Origin: Mucilaginibacter sp.
Lineage (GTDB): Bacteria > Bacteroidota > Bacteroidia > Sphingobacteriales > Sphingobacteriaceae
Length of the DNA: 60,765 bases
NCBI GenBank assembly: GCA_028288305.1
Contig: JAQBOA010000025.1
Location: 1 to 60,765 of the forward strand
Direction of reading: 5' to 3'
Shown here: piece by piece, positions 1-7,683 of the stretch
Numbering within the stretch: the stretch's first letter is position 1
Layout of the letters: each line of letters starts with the position of its first letter
Made by a program: the position numbers and the translations under genes
The notes under the pieces: generated by a model
Told to the model about the DNA's origin: nothing
Databases searched by the model: none
The model's input: the letters and a program-made list of their open reading frames with translations, nothing else

Positions 1-29
1 CGGACTTTTCCGACTTTCGGACTTCTCCC
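1..29. repeat. Family A repeat (GACTTTCGGAC words), truncated by window edge
   Basis: The first 29 bases contain repeated GGACTT / GACTTTCGGACTT words. The same 11-base word GACTTTCGGAC recurs as both arms of the element at 11061-11192. The repeat touches the stop codon of the ABC permease that ends at 30. The rest lies outside the window. Confidence 0.6.
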
Positions 30-839
30 CTATTTCACACTCTTCTTTAGCACTATAAAATATCCCACTATAAAAATTACTAGTGCAAAAGCAAGGCTAA
101 CCCATATTTCCCTGGTAAACAGATCAATGGTAATTTGTTGCATTGCGCCGCCGTGACTATTTTTGACACCGTTCTCCATAGTTGAAATTGCCAACATCGG
201 GTGCGAATAAGGAAAAAGATAAGCATATTTCCAGTTGTTACCGGCCAAAAGCACCCCGGTTATGGTAGCTATAAACCCAATACCCATAGGTTTTAAAAAA
301 TCACGGAATAGAAGGCTTAACAAAAACTGTATGGATAATATACCTAATGCTGAAAGGAAAAGTTTAATATAAACCTGCGTCAACAAACTGGCTACATTAT
401 ATTCACTAAACTTTAATTCTGGTTTTACAACGCCTAATAGGTTACCGAAACCAAGCGTAAAAAGCACAAAGAGCAACAGGCACACGAGAACCAGGAAGAA
501 AGCATAAAAATATTTAGCCGCATAAACGGAAAATTTTGAAATTGGTAAACTAAACAATGTTTTCCAGGTATCCGCTTTATGCTCAATACTATTTACCGAA
601 TAAGCAATAAAAACGATCAGCATAGGTAATATCAATGACCCCATAATAGCTAAAATTGCTCCGGCAAATTGTAGCCATAATATCATCCCTGGCGAGTGGG
701 CTAACTTTTCGCTATTATTAAAAAAACCTATAAACAGTAACAGGCAAAGCAGTAAAGGCAATAATACCGAACTCCAAAAACCCATAGTTTTACGGGTTTT
801 ATAAAATTCAGAACGGAATGATAGTATAAATCCTTTCAT
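30..839 (-). CDS. ABC-2 type transporter permease
   Basis: Integral membrane subunit of an ABC exporter, 269 residues with about six hydrophobic segments (roughly 21-41, 53-80, 105-135, 155-178, 182-200, 245-265). The N-terminal pattern (short basic cytoplasmic end followed by a first helix) and the size fit the ABC-2 / bacitracin-lantibiotic permease group. It starts 3 bases after the ATPase gene ends, so the two are surely one operon and one complex at the cytoplasmic membrane. The substrate cannot be read from sequence. The divergent LytTR two-component pair suggests stress- or peptide-responsive expression, as seen for BceAB-like exporters (inference). Confidence 0.88.
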   Translation of the reverse strand: MKGFILSFRSEFYKTRKTMGFWSSVLLPLLLCLLLFIGFFNNSEKLAHSPGMILWLQFAGAILAIMGSLILPMLIVFIAYSVNSIEHKADTWKTLFSLPISKFSVYAAKYFYAFFLVLVCLLLFVLFTLGFGNLLGVVKPELKFSEYNVASLLTQVYIKLFLSALGILSIQFLLSLLFRDFLKPMGIGFIATITGVLLAGNNWKYAYLFPYSHPMLAISTMENGVKNSHGGAMQQITIDLFTREIWVSLAFALVIFIVGYFIVLKKSVK

Positions 840-842
840 GGT

Positions 843-1742
843 TCAGGCGTTTTGGGTTATAGCTAAAAACAGCTTTTCAAGATCTTTTTGCTGCTTATTT
901 ATGCTATAGATAGTATACCCATTTTGATTAAGCAAGGCATTTATTTCACCCATTTGTTGTTTTGATGAATAAGGTATATATAAATGATGGTCATTTACAT
1001 CAGCAACTTTAAAGTTATTGCGGGTTAAAAAATTAGCAGCATCAACCGTATTCTCCGTTTCAATTTGTACTAATGGCTGGCTCAAAGCTTCCAGGTCTTT
1101 AATGCTCCCTTGAAATAAAAGCTCGCCATTGTTAATTATCCCCACATGAGTAGCCATCCGCTCAACCTCAGCTAATAAATGACTGGATATAAAAACTGTT
1201 TTTTGATGCTGGTTAACAAGTGTGATCAGCAATTCTCTTACTTCAATGATTCCATTGGGATCGAGGCCGTTGGTAGGTTCATCAAGAATAAGCAATTTAG
1301 GATCTGGCAGCAAGGCTAAAGCGATACCCAGCCGTTGTTTCATACCTAAAGAATATTGTCCGGCTTTTTTATGTGCGGCATTAGTTAAATGCACCAGGTT
1401 GAGCATTTCGTCAACCCGTTTTTCAGGTATTTCTAATAATAATGCCCTGTTCAGCAAATTTTCCTTACCGGAAAGATGAAGATATATTGCAGGTTGTTCT
1501 ATTAACGAACCAATTTGCGAAAGGATTTCTATGCGATTGCTTTGCAGCTCCTTTTCAAAAATATGAATGCTTCCATCCTGCATTTTCAGCAGGTTCAGCA
1601 AAAGTTTTATTGTAGTAGTTTTACCGGCACCATTAGGGCCCAAAAAACCATATATACTTCCTCCAGGTACCTGTAAGGATAACGACTTTACAACTGTTTG
1701 TTTGCCAAAATTAAAGGTTAAACCTTCAGTACGGATTACCAT
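843..1742 (-). CDS. ABC transporter ATP-binding protein
   Basis: Nucleotide-binding subunit, 299 residues. Walker A GPNGAGKTT lies at 35-43, the signature SLGMKQ at about 131-136, Walker B LLILDEP at about 150-156, and the H-loop histidine in ISSHLL near 188. The C-terminal 80 residues form the DUF4162-like extension typical of ABC-2 exporter ATPases such as BcrA/CcmA-type proteins. It overlaps the upstream 67-residue gene by 7 bases and is followed at 3 bases by the permease, so it powers that permease. Substrate unknown. Confidence 0.95.
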   Translation of the reverse strand: MVIRTEGLTFNFGKQTVVKSLSLQVPGGSIYGFLGPNGAGKTTTIKLLLNLLKMQDGSIHIFEKELQSNRIEILSQIGSLIEQPAIYLHLSGKENLLNRALLLEIPEKRVDEMLNLVHLTNAAHKKAGQYSLGMKQRLGIALALLPDPKLLILDEPTNGLDPNGIIEVRELLITLVNQHQKTVFISSHLLAEVERMATHVGIINNGELLFQGSIKDLEALSQPLVQIETENTVDAANFLTRNNFKVADVNDHHLYIPYSSKQQMGEINALLNQNGYTIYSINKQQKDLEKLFLAITQNA

Positions 1743-1939
1743 ACTTTTTCTTTAGCTATTGAGCACACAGTTTTTATCAGGCTAACACTTTTATAAAAAA
1801 GTGATGTGGCCTGAACTGATGAGCCAACAATTGTTTCTCTTTTTTGCTGAAACTGGTAACTCACACCCATAATCAGGGCAAACATCACCGGGATCAATAA
1901 TAAGATGAAAGGGTTTGAATTTGTGATTAGCTTCTTCAT
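1736..1939 (-). CDS. small single-span membrane protein of the ABC operon
   Basis: 67 residues, one strong hydrophobic segment at about 10-27, then a polar tail. No family recognised. It is the first gene of the minus-strand operon and its stop overlaps the ATPase start by 7 bases, which argues for translational coupling and a real gene. It could be an accessory subunit of the exporter. A shifted frame (1791-1973) also stays open here but lacks a membrane-like composition and does not reach the ATPase start. Confidence 0.55.
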   Translation of the reverse strand: MKKLITNSNPFILLLIPVMFALIMGVSYQFQQKRETIVGSSVQATSLFYKSVSLIKTVCSIAKEKVW

Positions 1940-2024
1940 TGTGGTTTCTTTTGATGATACAAAGAAATACCAAATTTTTTACCTGCTAAAAAGAATTAGA
2001 CCAACAGACAGGATTTATAGATGA

Positions 2025-2075
2025 ACAGTTGTTTAAGCAAATTAAACCGTTCGTCGGATATTTAAGGCTGTTCAT
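2025..2075. promoter_or_regulatory. three LytTR-type operator boxes, 21-bp phased
   Basis: Three direct repeats, ACAGTTGTT (2025-2033), ACCGTTCGT (2046-2054) and GCTGTTCAT (2067-2075), start exactly 21 bases apart, two helical turns. The known LytTR box is [TA][AC][CA]GTTN[AG][TG] in pairs 21 bases apart. The middle box matches fully, the first in 8 of 9 and the third in 7 of 9 positions. They sit between the ABC operon and the divergent histidine kinase / LytTR regulator genes, so the neighbouring regulator is the obvious ligand. Confidence 0.7.
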
Positions 2076-2141
2076 CGGCGAAGCGTCCTGCTATATATAA
2101 AATACATCGTTTTTCACAATCAAAATATTAATTTCGGAGTA

Positions 2142-3155
2142 ATGAAACTAGGCTGGCAAATATTCTGGCATGTATTTTTTTGGGTATTTATAATCTTATT
2201 TTGTTTAGCGATAACACACAACAATACAAAATTAAGTGTTAACGATCTCCTGGTTATCATTGTACTATATGGTATCATCAACATAAGCCTATTTTACCTC
2301 AATTACCTGGTACTTATTCCAAGGTTTTTGGATAAGAAACATTATGGATTATTCGCCATAGCGGTAGTTACTGCCCTTATTATGTATGGTTTTGGCAAAT
2401 ATGGGGTGGCGATAGTTTTCAAGCAATATGTGCTGATGCGTATGAAAGCTAAAGTTGTTGGCTTCGGCTCATACTTTTTGAGTACCATTTTTACCAGTTT
2501 GTCGTTTTTATTTTTAAGCTCAGTATTAAAGTTTACAGTAGACTGGTTTTTGAATGAACGTATACAACGTGACCTGGAAAACCAGCGGCTTAGCGCCGAA
2601 TTAGCATTTTTGAAATCGCAGATTAACCCGCATTTTTTGTTTAACTCCTTGAACAGTATTTATTCTTTAGCATATCAGCGATCAGAAACTACGCCCGAAG
2701 CTATCCTGAAACTTTCGGAAATTATGCGTTATATGCTATATGAATGTAATGACAATAAAGTAGATCTTGTAAAAGAATTACAGTATTTGCAGAATTATAT
2801 CGATCTTCAAAAAATAAGATTTGGTACAAAAGCCTATATTGATTTTAAGATTGAAGGGAAAGTGGAAAATCAACAGATAGTCCCATTATTACTAATTGCA
2901 TTTATTGAAAATGCTTTTAAACATGGGGTGGCAAATAACCCACTAACACCGATACATTTGTTAATAGATGTGCAAGAGTCGCATCTTCAATTTTACATAC
3001 AAAATAAAAAACACACAAATAACCGGGATGCATCTGGTGGCATTGGTTTAAACAATGTAAAGCGCAGACTTAACTTACTTTATAAAGGTAAATATAACCT
3101 GGATATACATGACGAAACAGATATTTATACCGTTGAATTATCGCTAATTTTGTAA
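2142..3155 (+). CDS. LytS/YehU-type sensor histidine kinase
   Basis: 337 residues. Four membrane helices (about 8-25, 35-58, 68-92, 108-130) are followed by a short coiled linker and a His_kinase (PF06580) domain with the phosphoacceptor motif NPHFLFNSLN, His at about 164. The ATPase domain shows LIAFIENAFKHG near 250 and GIGLNNVKRRL near 300. The sensing part is only the membrane bundle, with no extracytoplasmic domain. It pairs with the LytTR regulator one base downstream. The signal is unknown, and the ABC exporter across the operator region is the likely target. Confidence 0.93.
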   Translation: MKLGWQIFWHVFFWVFIILFCLAITHNNTKLSVNDLLVIIVLYGIINISLFYLNYLVLIPRFLDKKHYGLFAIAVVTALIMYGFGKYGVAIVFKQYVLMRMKAKVVGFGSYFLSTIFTSLSFLFLSSVLKFTVDWFLNERIQRDLENQRLSAELAFLKSQINPHFLFNSLNSIYSLAYQRSETTPEAILKLSEIMRYMLYECNDNKVDLVKELQYLQNYIDLQKIRFGTKAYIDFKIEGKVENQQIVPLLLIAFIENAFKHGVANNPLTPIHLLIDVQESHLQFYIQNKKHTNNRDASGGIGLNNVKRRLNLLYKGKYNLDIHDETDIYTVELSLIL

Positions 3156-3156
3156 T

Positions 3157-3891
3157 ATGATCAGATGCCTTATTGTTGACGACGAGCCTCTGGCGCTGCA
3201 AATATTGGAGGATTATTTATCCAAGATCCCTTTTTTGCAATTGGTTAAAGCTACAACAAATCCTATTGAAGCATTAACATTAGTGCAAACAGGTAATGTT
3301 GACCTGGTATTTTTAGATGTGCAAATGCCCGAGTTAACCGGGATTCAGTTTTTACGAATATCAAATGGCAAGGCTAAAGTAATATTAACAACCGCGTATC
3401 CCCAATATGCGCTTGAAGGATATGAACTTGATGTGATTGATTATCTGCTAAAACCAATAGCTTTCGATCGTTTTTTTAAATCTGTTCAAAAAGCGCAGGC
3501 AGTTTTACAACCTCAGATGGCTAATGTAAAACCAATACAAGCCGAACCAGTACATCCACAGCAGGATTTTTTGAGTGATTTTATCTTTGTTAAAACCGAG
3601 CATAAAATACAAAAGGTTTACTTAAATGACATCTTGTTTATTGAAGGCTTAAAAGATTATATTTCCATTTTCACCCCGGCAGAGAGGATCATCACCCTGC
3701 AAAACATGAAAAAAATGGAAGATGCTTTACCCCCAAAGCATTTTATCCGCGTACACAAATCATACATCGTATCTATCAATAAAATTGACAGTATTGAACG
3801 CAGCCGTATTTGTATACGCGACAAAATTATTCCAGTAGGCGATACCTATCGTGAAGAGTTTTTTAAAATTATTGATGGGAAGAATATTTAG
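3157..3891 (+). CDS. LytTR-family response regulator
   Basis: 244 residues: CheY-like receiver (about 1-120) with acidic pocket DDE at 8-10, phosphoacceptor Asp54 in FLDVQMP and lysine in LLKPI near 105. After a Gln/Pro-rich linker comes a LytTR DNA-binding domain from about 142 (FVKTEHKIQKV, ILFIEGLKDY, IRVHKSYIVS). It is cotranscribed with the kinase. LytTR proteins bind paired direct repeats two helical turns apart, exactly what lies upstream of this operon. Confidence 0.95.
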   Translation: MIRCLIVDDEPLALQILEDYLSKIPFLQLVKATTNPIEALTLVQTGNVDLVFLDVQMPELTGIQFLRISNGKAKVILTTAYPQYALEGYELDVIDYLLKPIAFDRFFKSVQKAQAVLQPQMANVKPIQAEPVHPQQDFLSDFIFVKTEHKIQKVYLNDILFIEGLKDYISIFTPAERIITLQNMKKMEDALPPKHFIRVHKSYIVSINKIDSIERSRICIRDKIIPVGDTYREEFFKIIDGKNI

Positions 3892-3942
3892 GTTTTACTG
3901 ATCGACATTTTTTATTTTGGTTAACTATTATAAAATTGGGAT

Positions 3943-4083
3943 ATGAGAATTAAAACTGCTAATCAAATAAAGGACCTAAAAATAGATATCATAGACAGAA
4001 TAGGAAGTGCGAAAGTTCAAACTATCCTTTGGCTTGTTGGCGTTGGGGTGTTGCAATTGGTTGCCCACTATTTCCTTAAGTAA
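3943..4083 (+). CDS. possible 46-residue membrane peptide
   Basis: An ATG at 3943 opens a 46-codon frame ending with TAA at 4081-4083. The product has a charged amphipathic N-terminus (KDLKIDIIDRIG) and a C-terminal hydrophobic helix (TILWLVGVGVLQLVAHYF). This resembles the tail-anchored end of coiled-coil DUF1640-like proteins, so it could be a tiny membrane protein or a remnant of such a gene. It lies 51 bases after the response regulator on the same strand. Low certainty because of the length. Confidence 0.4.
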   Translation: MRIKTANQIKDLKIDIIDRIGSAKVQTILWLVGVGVLQLVAHYFLK

Positions 4084-4118
4084 AGGCACCCTTACACAGG
4101 AAGAATATTTGAATAGGT

Positions 4119-5009
4119 TTAAATCTTTAGCGGTTTAACGGTATAACCTTTTAATCTCAACTGATTAATAAGGCCGTATTCCCTTATAAGGTGGGCAACG
4201 CCAACGGCAATAAAAGTTGGCTGCTTATGTATTATTTTAGGAATTTCATCTATCCATTTTAAGTTTCTGTCTTTGAGCATTTTATCACTTTCCTCAGGGC
4301 TGTATTCCTCTAATGTAGATATTAGTCTGTCTATACCCCTAAGGTCCTGCTCTTTATAGAGTCTAGTAAGTAAAATTAAATTTTTGCGGGTAGAATCCAT
4401 ATTTTCCGTAAGGAAAAGCAAATTCTTTTTTTGAATATCAATTGGGGTATTAAACAACAGGCTACTTTGAAATTCTAAAGTTTCGAGCCCAATTACTTTA
4501 TAACCATGTTTTTTCCCTTCATCCTGGAAATACTCATCCAACCCAGGGTTAACAGGAGATATAGTTTTCGGCGCAATTCCATTTAATATAAGTAACTCAA
4601 TAAACATTGGTTTTGCGCTGTTCAGGTCTATGAGCCTAAAATGTGAAAACTGTTTTAAATTTCTGTCAATGGAAGCAAACTCGACAGGAGTGAAAATTTT
4701 GCTAAGCGGATAATAGGTCGATAACATATTCGGATTTGCCTTATGTAATGCAGCAGTGTCAATAACAAATTCTCCAGCAATTGCTTTACACATATTAAAT
4801 TTTTCACCAATACCGCTCAGGCTGTCTGCAAATTTTTTTCCAACAAGATGATTAGTGCCGAACAAATAGGACGGGGATTTTAACCCTTTGCCACTGATCT
4901 CCCATAACAAACTATTTTCAAGTGGAAAAATTTGATTTCGTTTGGTTTGCTTGCAGGCCTGATTTATTATTAGGGAAAACAGACAAACAAATAAAAAGGC
5001 TTTTTTCAT
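4119..5009 (-). CDS. TraB/GumN family lipoprotein
   Basis: 296 residues. N-terminal signal with a lipobox-like end (IINQAC, Cys about 19) predicts a lipoprotein. The TraB/GumN (PF01963) pattern is present: WEISGKGLKSPSYLFGTNH near the mature N-terminus and a C-terminal FIAVGVAHLIREYGLI with a conserved histidine. Members are predicted metal-dependent hydrolases related to EreA/ChaN, and the substrate is unknown in this group. It is 2 bases downstream of the PlsC gene, so cotranscribed. Confidence 0.85.
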   Translation of the reverse strand: MKKAFLFVCLFSLIINQACKQTKRNQIFPLENSLLWEISGKGLKSPSYLFGTNHLVGKKFADSLSGIGEKFNMCKAIAGEFVIDTAALHKANPNMLSTYYPLSKIFTPVEFASIDRNLKQFSHFRLIDLNSAKPMFIELLILNGIAPKTISPVNPGLDEYFQDEGKKHGYKVIGLETLEFQSSLLFNTPIDIQKKNLLFLTENMDSTRKNLILLTRLYKEQDLRGIDRLISTLEEYSPEESDKMLKDRNLKWIDEIPKIIHKQPTFIAVGVAHLIREYGLINQLRLKGYTVKPLKI

Positions 5010-5011
5010 GA

Positions 5012-5749
5012 TTAGGGATGTTGTAGTGAGGCTTTAATCCTATCCTCCGCTTCCTTAACCAATTCTTCTGCTGATCTTCCTTTTGGCTCTATCGGCTCAA
5101 GCACTTCCCAGGTCATGCGTATAAAGGTATTTAACGGGTAATACCCATATTGGATCATTTTTCCGGAGTTGTTGATGGCTATTGGTACCAGCAACGCTTC
5201 AGGGCATTTTTTCAGGATAGTAGCTACACCTGCCGACTGGAAAGACCTTACCTGGCCATCTTTTGAGCGTGTTCCTTCCGGAAATATCACCGTCGACCAT
5301 TTGTTTTCTTTCATACGGTTAGCCAGCTTAACAAGTTCTGTGATGGATTGTCGCGGGTCTTTGCGGTCAATATTAGCGCCGCCACCGTATTTTAAATTAA
5401 AAGATATGGATGGGATGCCCTTCGTTAGCTCTATTTTAGATATAAACTTAGCATGATATTTTCGCAGGTAATAGATCAACGGCGGTATATCGAACATGCT
5501 TTGATGGTTAGCCAAAAAAATTATAGGTCTGCCAACAGGTAAATTTTGTTTATTGATAAAAATCACCGTGTTTCCCGTAAGGTAAACCGTTCTTAGCAGG
5601 CAAAGATTTAAAATATCAACAACCCTTTTATGTGCTATATAACCAAAAAATTTATAGGCTATCCATTGCAAGGGCTGAAAAATAAGCAGCACCAGGAAAA
5701 AAGCCAGGATGGTAAAAGGAGATAATAAATATCCGAAAAACTTTCTCAT
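5012..5749 (-). CDS. plsC: 1-acyl-sn-glycerol-3-phosphate acyltransferase
   Basis: 245 residues, PlsC family. It adds the second acyl chain to lysophosphatidic acid at the inner membrane. The HX4D motif NHQSMFD is at 81-87, the substrate motif FPEGTRS near 156, and VPIAINNSG follows. The N-terminal ~35 residues are hydrophobic and anchor the enzyme. Bacteroidota usually carry several PlsC paralogues, so lyso-ornithine-lipid or other acyl acceptors remain possible. Cotranscribed with the downstream TraB/GumN gene. Confidence 0.9.
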   Translation of the reverse strand: MRKFFGYLLSPFTILAFFLVLLIFQPLQWIAYKFFGYIAHKRVVDILNLCLLRTVYLTGNTVIFINKQNLPVGRPIIFLANHQSMFDIPPLIYYLRKYHAKFISKIELTKGIPSISFNLKYGGGANIDRKDPRQSITELVKLANRMKENKWSTVIFPEGTRSKDGQVRSFQSAGVATILKKCPEALLVPIAINNSGKMIQYGYYPLNTFIRMTWEVLEPIEPKGRSAEELVKEAEDRIKASLQHP

Positions 5750-5787
5750 AAAAGCTTCAAATTTAGATTTTTTTCGGAATTTGTCTA

Positions 5788-6348
5788 TTATAACTTGTTT
5801 TCTATCAATAATAAACGAACTTTTAAAACTGCTGCCACAGTCATCGAATCGGTGATTTCCCCATTACAAACCATCCGGTAAGCTTCTTCAAAAGGCACCT
5901 TATTAACTATAAGTTGCTCGGTTTCTTCAGGCTCAGGCTCAAACTGCTGTAAATCACGTGCAAGATAAATAATACTTAATTCATCGCTAACAGAGTTGGA
6001 GAGATGCATACGCAATAGCTCATCCCACTTTTGTGCTTTAAGTCCGGTCTCTTCCAATAGTTCTCGTTTGGCTGATTCTATAGTATCTATACCCAAAGCC
6101 CCTCCTCCTTCAGGCATTTCCCAGCTGTATTGGCCTAATGCAAAACGGAATTGTCCTACCAGGTAGGTATTTAAATTCTTATCCAAAGGAAAAACACCAA
6201 TGGCAATATTTTTAAAATGCACCTTTCCATAAATTCCCGGGTTACCCGAGGGATTGATTACCTGGTATTCGGTCAAATTAATCCAGGGATTATCATAAAT
6301 ATTTTTCTCTGAAGTGATTTTCCAGGGGTTTTCTTGGGGGTGATGCAT
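5788..6348 (-). CDS. Nudix hydrolase (ADP-ribose pyrophosphatase-like)
   Basis: 186 residues from the ATG at 6348. The Nudix box GX5EX7REUXEEXGU is visible as an EGGGALG start and AKRELLEETGL, coordinating the catalytic Mg ions. Flanking sequence (QFRFALGQYSWEMPEG before, FEEAYRMVCNGEITDS after) is that of the ADP-ribose pyrophosphatase branch (NudF-like). An in-frame start at 6411 would add 21 residues that are hydrophobic and unlike the family, so the inner start (MHHPQENPW) is preferred. Transcribed divergently from the small gene at 6402. Confidence 0.87.
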   Translation of the reverse strand: MHHPQENPWKITSEKNIYDNPWINLTEYQVINPSGNPGIYGKVHFKNIAIGVFPLDKNLNTYLVGQFRFALGQYSWEMPEGGGALGIDTIESAKRELLEETGLKAQKWDELLRMHLSNSVSDELSIIYLARDLQQFEPEPEETEQLIVNKVPFEEAYRMVCNGEITDSMTVAAVLKVRLLLIENKL

Positions 6349-6401
6349 GGGGCAAAATAAGAGTATTATTATTATCTTCCAAACACTTATAAAACACTGA
6401 A

Positions 6402-6503
6402 ATGGCCCCAAAGTTGACAGACGATTTAGCAGTTTATAAGCAAAATAGTAACTTTGTAGATGTAGTTGATTATATTACATCGCAAACTTTAAAAGGAACT
6501 TAA
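6402..6503 (+). CDS. possible 33-residue peptide preceding the glutamine amidotransferase
   Basis: An ATG at 6402 opens a 33-codon frame (begins MAPKLTDDLAVY) ending TAA at 6501-6503, only 6 bases before the amidotransferase ATG. The AAGGAA at 6493-6498, a good Shine-Dalgarno for the amidotransferase, lies inside its last codons, which is the layout of a coupled leader peptide. No family recognised. May be chance. Confidence 0.35.
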   Translation: MAPKLTDDLAVYKQNSNFVDVVDYITSQTLKGT

Positions 6504-6509
6504 TAAGAA

Positions 6510-7346
6510 ATGATAAAATCAGAAAAACTACCGATAAAAGTGGCCATACTTGACCTTTACGATGGTACAGAAAACGAGGCTATAAGTGGGTTCCAGGATA
6601 TACTGCAGCGTTACAAGCTCAAAAATAATTTGAGTTTAACTTATGAAGTATTTAATGTCCGCAAAAAAGTAGAGGTACCAGGTACTGATTTTGATATTTA
6701 TATTTCGAGCGGCGGCCCGGGCAGCCCGATTGATAGTGAAGGAACCGAATGGGAAAAAAAATATTTTCAATTAATAGACAAAATTGAAGATCATAACCTT
6801 TCAAACAATCCGCAAAAAAAGTACAGCTTCTACGTTTGTCATTCTTTCCAGTTAATGTGCCGCAAATACCAGTTAGGCGACGTTAACATGCGAAATTCCG
6901 CTTCATTTGGGGTTTTGCCGGTTCATCAAACACAGGCAGGTCTTATTGAACCGGTATTTGAAGGTCTGCCAGATCCTTTTTATACAGTTGACTCCAGGCT
7001 GTGGCAGGTGATACATCCAAATGAAAAGCGCTTTGTGGATTTAGGGATGCAATTGCTGGCAATTGAAAAAGAACGCCCGTATGTTGATCTGCCACGGGCA
7101 ATGATGGCAATCCGTTTTGACGACTATTCTATTGCTACCCAGTTCCATCCTGAAGCGGATGCGGCTAGTGTAAGAACCCTTTTATTGAAAGATGAGGAAA
7201 AGCAAGAAGTAGTAGCTGAACATGGCATTGATAAATATAACGAAATGCTTGAGCGGCTTGATGATGCAGACAAATTAACGCATACACAAAATACCATTAT
7301 TCCGAATTTTCTGGACCAGGCCGTGTTGAGTTTTCAGGAAATGTAA
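6510..7346 (+). CDS. class I glutamine amidotransferase (GMP synthase-like)
   Basis: 278 residues. The GATase class I fold is shown by the oxyanion-strand motif SSGGPGSP (about 67-74), the nucleophile loop YVCHSFQLMC with Cys near 108, and the His-Glu pair in QFHPEAD near 212. The usual G in GxCxG is replaced by V-C-H-S-F, as in stand-alone YfeJ-like proteins. Such domains release ammonia from glutamine for a partner synthetase. No partner is adjacent, so the acceptor reaction is unknown. Catalytic residues look intact. Confidence 0.85.
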   Translation: MIKSEKLPIKVAILDLYDGTENEAISGFQDILQRYKLKNNLSLTYEVFNVRKKVEVPGTDFDIYISSGGPGSPIDSEGTEWEKKYFQLIDKIEDHNLSNNPQKKYSFYVCHSFQLMCRKYQLGDVNMRNSASFGVLPVHQTQAGLIEPVFEGLPDPFYTVDSRLWQVIHPNEKRFVDLGMQLLAIEKERPYVDLPRAMMAIRFDDYSIATQFHPEADAASVRTLLLKDEEKQEVVAEHGIDKYNEMLERLDDADKLTHTQNTIIPNFLDQAVLSFQEM

Positions 7347-7470
7347 CCCTATTGTAATTGTTGGAATTCAAATCTGGATGTTATTCTTGAATCTTACTTT
7401 TGGATCTTTTTTCCGAAATACTATTTTTCGTGTTTATACGTATATATATAAATTGTATTAAATTTGTGAC

Positions 7471-7635
7471 GTGAATATTCAGACAGTTATTATAGCCATA
7501 TTATTTATAGCGGCATTGTTTTACGTTTGCAGGCTGGTTTACAGAAGTGTGTTTGTTAAAAAGGGTTGCGGCGAAAACTGTAAATGTGGAGTTGATTTTT
7601 CTGCAATTAAGCCTGGTAAAACACAAAATAATTAA
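7471..7635 (+). CDS. FeoB-associated Cys-rich membrane protein (orphan)
   Basis: 54 residues from a GTG start; an in-frame TAA at 7459 excludes anything longer. One membrane helix (TVIIAILFIAALFYVCRLVY) is followed by the Cys cluster GCGENCKCG, the signature of PF12669 FeoB_associated peptides. Homologues usually begin M-N-x-Q, which matches V/M-N-I-Q here. These peptides normally follow feoB and are thought to help ferrous-iron uptake. Here no feo gene is nearby. Confidence 0.72.
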   Translation: MNIQTVIIAILFIAALFYVCRLVYRSVFVKKGCGENCKCGVDFSAIKPGKTQNN

Positions 7636-7683
7636 ACCATATTAAAACCTTCATTATAACCAAAATTTTATTTAAAGCATTTA

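Noticed and set aside
1791..1973. 60-residue frame overlapping the small ABC-operon membrane gene
   Set aside because: Composition is not membrane-like and it does not connect to the ATPase start; the 1736-1939 frame does.
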